Below, one piece after another: positions 6,940 through 10,487 of a stretch of DNA of 10,487 bases. The position numbers were made by a program, and so were the translations under genes. The notes beneath the pieces are model-generated. The model was not told where the DNA came from. It worked only from the letters and a program-made list of their open reading frames with translations, and ran no database searches. This DNA comes from Flavisolibacter sp. (GTDB taxonomy: Bacteria > Bacteroidota > Bacteroidia > Chitinophagales > Chitinophagaceae), in the NCBI GenBank assembly GCA_013695175.1, contig JACDAZ010000089.1, positions 1 through 10,487 of the forward strand. Reading direction: 5' to 3'. Every line of letters begins with the position of its first letter. Position 1 is the first letter of the stretch.

Positions 6940-8267
6940 GATGGTGTATTCATTTCTTCAGCCCATTTGTCTCTTTCATCAGGACTAAATTTCCAGGGAG
7001 CAAAATTGTTTTCAATGTTACTATACATGGCATTCCATTCAGCAGGCTGGTTGCTTTCTTCCAATGCCAGGTAACGCTTTAATTGATTAATTATATTAAG
7101 GGGATCTATTAAAACAGGGCATACCTGTACACATGCCTGGCAACTGGTACAAGCCCAAAGTTCTTCTGTAGTTATGTAATCATGCAGCAATGTTTTTCCA
7201 TCATCTGCATATTCTTTATTCTTATCTATGTTATATCCAACAACCTCCATCCGATCCCTCGTATCCATCATGATCTTGCGTGGCGATAGCAACTTACCGG
7301 TTTGATTGGCCGGGCAGGCAGCTGTACATCTTCCACATTCTGTGCAGGTATAAGCATCCAGTAAATTTTTCCAGCTCAGATCAAAAACATCTTTTGCACC
7401 AAACTTTTTTGGTTGCTCAACTGCTGCATCTGTGGGAACTGTTTCCGGCTGCATTGCATACAACACTTCTTTTTGTATCTCAGGCATATTCAGCATTTCC
7501 CCCTGCGGTTTTAGCCATGTATAATAAGTATTAGGAAATGCAAGTATTATATGCAGGTGCTTGGAGTAGGGGAGGTAATTTAAAAAAATAAAAATTCCTG
7601 CTATATGAAGCCACCATGCTGTTCTTTCCAAAACTACCAAAGCCGGTGTTGTAAAATTTTGAAAGAGTGGAGTTATAATTCCTGAAACCCAAAAATTTGC
7701 AGTTTGTACCTCACCATAATAACCATAACCCCTGATTTGTAAAGCTTTGTCTGAAGAGTTCATTAATAGAAATAAACTCATAAGAATGATTTCAAAAAAC
7801 AATATATAATTGGCATCATTCCGGGGCCATCCATTCAATTCATTCATGTTTAACCTTGGCACCTTTACCGTATTACGGCGAAGAAGAAAAATTATACAGG
7901 AAGCAAGAACAAGAAACGCAAGTATTTCAAAAAAGTTGATGACGAAAGTATAAAAGCTGCCAAGGTAAGGAGCAAACAACCGGTGGGTTCCAAAAATACC
8001 ATCAAGCACAATTTCTAAAATTTCAATATTTATTATGGTAAAACCCGCATACAAAATAAAATGAAGCACAGCAACAAATGGGTTATCAAACATCCTTTTC
8101 TGACCAAAAGCCATCAACAAAACATTCCTCCATCGCCCCGGATCAGGTTCAAAATTCTCATCCCTGCCCAATTTAATGTTGCGGTTAATAAATTTTGCTT
8201 TTTTAATAAATAACCACAATGCTACTCCTGCCAGTATAATAAATAAAATTTGTTGTGCCAACTGCAT
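6936..8267 (-). CDS. Membrane Fe-S oxidoreductase with two 4Fe-4S clusters (DsrMK/HdrDE-like)
   Basis: This 443-residue protein joins a membrane cytochrome-like half to a ferredoxin half. Hydrophobic helices lie at about 5-22, 64-88, 104-129, 153-170, 192-206 and 214-232, with histidines H69 and H221 (and H237, H239) that could bind heme b as in NarI/DsrM. The C-terminal half carries two CxxCxxCxxxCP clusters: CTECGRCTAACP (308-319) and CTSCQACVQVCP (373-384). It lacks the CCG domains usually present in HdrD/GlpC, which are supplied by the separate gene at 4252-5037. The pair should move electrons between the quinone pool and a soluble donor or acceptor; the partner could be a flavoprotein such as ETF, but none is in the window. 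The ATG at 8267 is 37 bases from the divergent phosphoribosyltransferase start. An imperfect -7 box (TATTTTTA) lies upstream. Confidence 0.92.
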   Translation of the reverse strand: MQLAQQILFIILAGVALWLFIKKAKFINRNIKLGRDENFEPDPGRWRNVLLMAFGQKRMFDNPFVAVLHFILYAGFTIINIEILEIVLDGIFGTHRLFAPYLGSFYTFVINFFEILAFLVLASCIIFLLRRNTVKVPRLNMNELNGWPRNDANYILFFEIILMSLFLLMNSSDKALQIRGYGYYGEVQTANFWVSGIITPLFQNFTTPALVVLERTAWWLHIAGIFIFLNYLPYSKHLHIILAFPNTYYTWLKPQGEMLNMPEIQKEVLYAMQPETVPTDAAVEQPKKFGAKDVFDLSWKNLLDAYTCTECGRCTAACPANQTGKLLSPRKIMMDTRDRMEVVGYNIDKNKEYADDGKTLLHDYITTEELWACTSCQACVQVCPVLIDPLNIINQLKRYLALEESNQPAEWNAMYSNIENNFAPWKFSPDERDKWAEEMNTPS

Positions 8268-8269
8268 AA

Positions 8270-8277
8270 TAGATTTG
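8270..8277 (+). promoter_or_regulatory. -7 box for the phosphoribosyltransferase gene
   Basis: TAGATTTG matches TAnnTTTG, and a TTTG lies at 8249-8252, 17 bases upstream, as a possible -33 element inside the start of the divergent Fe-S gene. It is followed 27 bases later by ATG 8305. This is the only box in the window with both halves recognisable, though the spacing is a little short. Confidence 0.5.
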
Positions 8278-8304
8278 CTAATTTAAGCCCTGTAAAAATA
8301 GAGG

Positions 8305-8820
8305 ATGAAACCTGAAAATACTTCAACAGCAACAAACATCATTTTAAACAGAGATACCATTAAAAGAAAAATGAGAAGAATGGCTATGGAAATAGCTGAA
8401 AAAAATACAGGTGAAAAACAACTTATTATAGCCGGTATTGCGGGTAACGGTGTTTTAGTTGCACAGAATTTAATTACCATTCTTCAGGAAATAACTGATC
8501 TGCAAATAGAATTTATAGAAATAAAATTGAATAAAAAAGATCCTTTACAAAGTAAGCTTGAATGGAGCGCATCATTTGCAGGTAAAAGCATAATTATAAT
8601 AGATGATGTTGCAAATACCGGTAAGACTATTATGTATGCTTTAAAACTTTTTTTAAACGATTATCCAAAAAAAATTCAAACTCTTGTGCTGGTAGAACGG
8701 AGCCATAAAGCTTTTCCTGTGCAAAATGATTATGTAGGACTTACTGTGTCTACCACTTTGCAGGAACATATTTCCGTAGAAACAGAAGGTGGTGAGCTGA
8801 TGCGGGCATGTTTACATTAA
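8305..8820 (+). CDS. PyrR-like phosphoribosyltransferase
   Basis: This 171-residue type I phosphoribosyltransferase carries the PRPP-binding loop IIIIDDVANTGKT (96-108), with acidic D100-D101 and the TGKT phosphate loop. An N-terminal GIAGNG (43-48) takes the place of the pyrophosphate loop. VLVERSHKAFPVQNDYVG (128-145) resembles the region of PyrR that reads LVDRGHRELPIRADYVG, so the protein is closer to PyrR than to APRT or HPRT. PyrR proteins combine uracil phosphoribosyltransferase activity with pyr-operon attenuation in Firmicutes. No pyrimidine gene or attenuator is visible here, so a purely enzymatic or regulatory role cannot be chosen. GAGG (8301-8304) directly abuts the ATG, too close for a normal Shine-Dalgarno site. 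The TAA overlaps the stop of the convergent DUF2279 gene. Confidence 0.88.
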   Translation: MKPENTSTATNIILNRDTIKRKMRRMAMEIAEKNTGEKQLIIAGIAGNGVLVAQNLITILQEITDLQIEFIEIKLNKKDPLQSKLEWSASFAGKSIIIIDDVANTGKTIMYALKLFLNDYPKKIQTLVLVERSHKAFPVQNDYVGLTVSTTLQEHISVETEGGELMRACLH

Positions 8821-9767
8821 AAATAAAACCACCGGAATTTAAATTTTCCGGAAGTTAGTTCCAGGGCAGGTGCCGGTACTTTCAACATATTGATTATATG
8901 TAATGCAGTACGGACTCCTTTACTATTTGTTTTTATTCTTGTAAAATCAATATCGGGCGATATATACCATTGCCTTAATCTTTCTATATCTCTTCTGTCA
9001 AAAATTACAGTACCTGTTTTATCTACTGCAAAGTTTTCAAATCCACCATACAAACCCGTTGCTCCATAACCCACTGCTACATTTAACCAGGGAGGCAATG
9101 CATCTGACTGAATAAATGAAGAGAGGTTGAAACTTAGCCAGTATGTCTGAGAATTATAATCTTTTAGCAAACGTTCAGGCAGGGTTTTGCCAAACAAGGT
9201 ATTGGCTCTTTCTTCCAAATTTTCTGGATGATTGTTTCTATGAGTAGAAAATTTCAGATGAATCTTTTGTTGTTGCCAGGCAAATTCCTGAGATGTAAAA
9301 AGTACAGCACCGGCAACATTAGCTGCCATATCCGTCCAGCTCCATCCCCATTCAGCTGAATGAGCATCTAATATTTCAAGAATTGTTTGATATCCTAAGC
9401 CACTTATGCCACCAAGCCATGTTGCTTTTTTATCCTCCACACCCGACCATATCCATAATGATTTTGAATATTTTGCCAGGTTATAGGTAGTCCAGCTATG
9501 TCCGACTTTATCCACCTGAAGCCATTCTTTGCTGTCATCAAAGAATTGAAAGGAGCTCCTGGGATGTTCTTTATACCAGGTTTGGCTTAATATTAATAAA
9601 GTTGCCGTATAAGAAGCAGCATGTATAGCCGATACAGCTTTGAATCTGTTTTTATTAAAATAATTTTCTTCAATTGCTAATGGTTCCTGAACAATACTTT
9701 CAGCTGTATCCTGTGCTGTTGAACTTAAACAATTAAAAAAGAAAATATAGAATATCCATTTCTTCAC
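8817..9767 (-). CDS. DUF2279 family envelope protein
   Basis: This 316-residue protein has a short signal peptide (KK, then IFYIFFFNCLSSTAQ, probable cleavage after about residue 18). It carries the conserved DUF2279 (YfiM-like) signatures: VDKVGHSWTTYNLAKY (about 85-100) and EILDAHSAEWGWSWTDMAANVAG (131-153, shown as its key residues D134, H136, E139, W141, D146 and N150). Hydrophobic stretches near 50-62 and 110-130 suggest membrane contact. The His, Asp and Glu pattern hints at a membrane-embedded or periplasmic active site, but no activity is known to me for this family. The start is GTG at 9767; the nearby ATG at 9771 is in another frame, and no in-frame ATG would keep the signal peptide. 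A TACATTTG box ends 4 bases before this GTG. A hairpin and T-tract overlie its last codons, and its stop shares TTAA with the neighbouring gene. Confidence 0.85.
   Translation of the reverse strand: MKKWIFYIFFFNCLSSTAQDTAESIVQEPLAIEENYFNKNRFKAVSAIHAASYTATLLILSQTWYKEHPRSSFQFFDDSKEWLQVDKVGHSWTTYNLAKYSKSLWIWSGVEDKKATWLGGISGLGYQTILEILDAHSAEWGWSWTDMAANVAGAVLFTSQEFAWQQQKIHLKFSTHRNNHPENLEERANTLFGKTLPERLLKDYNSQTYWLSFNLSSFIQSDALPPWLNVAVGYGATGLYGGFENFAVDKTGTVIFDRRDIERLRQWYISPDIDFTRIKTNSKGVRTALHIINMLKVPAPALELTSGKFKFRWFYF
8820..8851 (-). terminator. Possible intrinsic terminator inside the DUF2279 3' end
   Basis: On the minus strand, CCGGAA (8851-8846) and TTCCGG (8837-8832) form a 6-bp stem with an 8-base AT loop. 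TGG and then TTTTATTTTT follow, down to 8820. This looks like a weak rho-independent terminator lying before and over the gene's own stop codon (8819-8817). On the plus strand the hairpin sits 11 bases past the phosphoribosyltransferase stop but has no T-tract. Confidence 0.4.
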
Positions 9768-9771
9768 GCAT

Positions 9772-9779
9772 CAAATGTA
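9772..9779 (-). promoter_or_regulatory. -7 box directly before the DUF2279 gene
   Basis: The minus strand reads TACATTTG, then ATGC, then the GTG start at 9767. The spacing is the same as at 4221-4228 and predicts a leaderless or nearly leaderless transcript. No good -33 TTTG is seen upstream. Confidence 0.45.
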
Positions 9780-9829
9780 CGGACAGCTTTAATTTCGCAT
9801 ACTTAACTTTAAACTTTAAAACATTTTCG

Positions 9830-10487
9830 ATGAATGCAGCTATAGAACAAAAGGTTAACAGTTGGTTGAATGGGAATTTTGATGAAGATGTAAAAGTTAA
9901 GATCCGCGAAATGCAAAAAAATGGTGGAGAAGAACTGGCAGATGCATTTTACAGAAATCTGGAATTTGGTACTGGTGGTTTAAGAGGCATAATGGGGGTG
10001 GGCACAAATAGAATTAATAAATATACTATAGGAATAGCCACACAAGGCTATGCTAATTATCTTAAGAAAAGTTTTCCGAATGAGCAGGTAAAAGTGGCTA
10101 TTGCACATGACAACCGCAACAACAGCCGCTTTTTTGCAGAAACGACTGCTCATGTTTTTGCTGCAAATGATATTAAGGTCTATTTATTTGAGGATTTACG
10201 CCCAACGCCTGAACTTTCTTTTGCCATCAGGTATTTTAGATGTCATGGCGGAGTTGTCTGTACGGCATCTCATAATCCAAAAGAATATAATGGCTATAAA
10301 GCTTACTGGACTGATGGGGGACAATTAGTGCCGCCTCACGATAAAGCAGTTATTACTGAAGTAGAAAAAATAGAAAATGTTGATGATGTAAAATGGACAG
10401 GAGGAGATGAAAATATCATCATTATTGGAAAGGAAGTGGATGAAGCCTATTTAAATATGGTAAAGGAATTGAGTGTTTATCCTGAAG
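9830..10487 (+). CDS. Phosphoglucomutase/phosphomannomutase-type phospho-sugar mutase, partial
   Basis: The first 219 codons of an alpha-D-phosphohexomutase are present; the gene runs off the right edge. These enzymes interconvert sugar 1- and 6-phosphates through a phosphoserine. The N-terminus reads MNAAIEQKVNSWLNGNFDED, followed by LEFGTGGLRGIMGVGTNRIN (45-64), the substrate and phosphate-binding start of domain 1. IAHDNRNNSR (91-100) follows, then the active-site loop TASHNPKEYNGYKAYW (145-160) with catalytic Ser147. The long N-terminal lead before FGTGGLRG and the NPKEYNGYKAYW wording match the PGM2/YbbT-like subgroup of about 570-580 residues rather than short GlmM or ManB. The metal-binding DGD loop and the sugar and phosphate loops lie outside the window, so sugar specificity cannot be judged. 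ATG 9830 is used; the upstream TAACTTTA is only an imperfect -7 box. The divergent DUF2279 start is 62 bases away. Confidence 0.93.
   Translation, partial: MNAAIEQKVNSWLNGNFDEDVKVKIREMQKNGGEELADAFYRNLEFGTGGLRGIMGVGTNRINKYTIGIATQGYANYLKKSFPNEQVKVAIAHDNRNNSRFFAETTAHVFAANDIKVYLFEDLRPTPELSFAIRYFRCHGGVVCTASHNPKEYNGYKAYWTDGGQLVPPHDKAVITEVEKIENVDDVKWTGGDENIIIIGKEVDEAYLNMVKELSVYPE

Noticed and set aside
7280..7534. 84-codon plus-strand open frame
   Set aside because: It is antisense to the ferredoxin half of the membrane Fe-S gene, which explains the DNA fully.
8283..8480. 65-codon hydrophobic minus-strand open frame
   Set aside because: It is antisense to the phosphoribosyltransferase; the hydrophobicity reflects the complement of Lys/Asn-rich codons.
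9805..9820. Direct repeat AACTTTA-AACTTTA before the mutase gene
   Set aside because: It is too short and AT-rich to distinguish from chance, and the -7 match (TAACTTTA) lacks the final G.
10101..10328. 75-codon plus-strand open frame
   Set aside because: It is an out-of-frame shadow of the phospho-sugar mutase gene, whose frame holds the catalytic TASHNP loop.

Overview
The window reads as chromosomal DNA of a Bacteroidota bacterium, most likely the Chitinophagaceae or a close relative. The reasons are low G+C (by eye under 40%), many TAnnTTTG-type -7 promoter boxes just upstream of genes, few Shine-Dalgarno sites, and protein families typical of that phylum. These include a short LptE lipoprotein, a receiver-less sigma-54 activator beside miaB, and a Bacteroidota-only protein that is often misnamed 'ABC transporter ATPase'. 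It is densely coded (no gene-free gap reaches 300 bases) and looks like core chromosome. I see no transposase, integrase, CRISPR array, tRNA or rRNA.

Left part, minus strand, read right to left: miaB (tRNA modification), a sigma-54-dependent activator, lptE (LPS transport lipoprotein) and a partial hypothetical protein running off the left edge. The genes are 4 to about 50 bases apart and probably form one operon from a -7 box in front of miaB. Next, also minus strand, are a two-CCG-motif Fe-S protein (HdrB/HdrD C-terminal type) and the 169-aa Bacteroidota protein.

Middle: a compact divergent promoter region (about 5038-5130) separates the CCG protein from a plus-strand pair, an ATP-grasp ligase-like protein followed by a LysE-family exporter. 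This pair sits between the CCG protein gene and a minus-strand gene for a membrane protein with two 4Fe-4S clusters. The membrane protein and the CCG protein look like two parts of one HdrDE/DsrMK-like quinone-linked Fe-S oxidoreductase.

Right part: a PyrR-like phosphoribosyltransferase (plus), a DUF2279 envelope protein (minus), and the first 219 codons of a phosphoglucomutase/phosphomannomutase-type enzyme (plus) running off the right edge. Both convergent gene pairs (6936-6939 and 8817-8820) end on a shared TTAA, so each gene's stop codon lies inside its neighbour's last codons.

I found no clearly new multi-gene system. The best leads are the ATP-grasp/LysE pair (possible small-molecule or dipeptide synthesis plus export), the tight TAnnTTTG-to-start spacing that suggests leaderless mRNAs, and the possible terminator inside the end of the DUF2279 gene.
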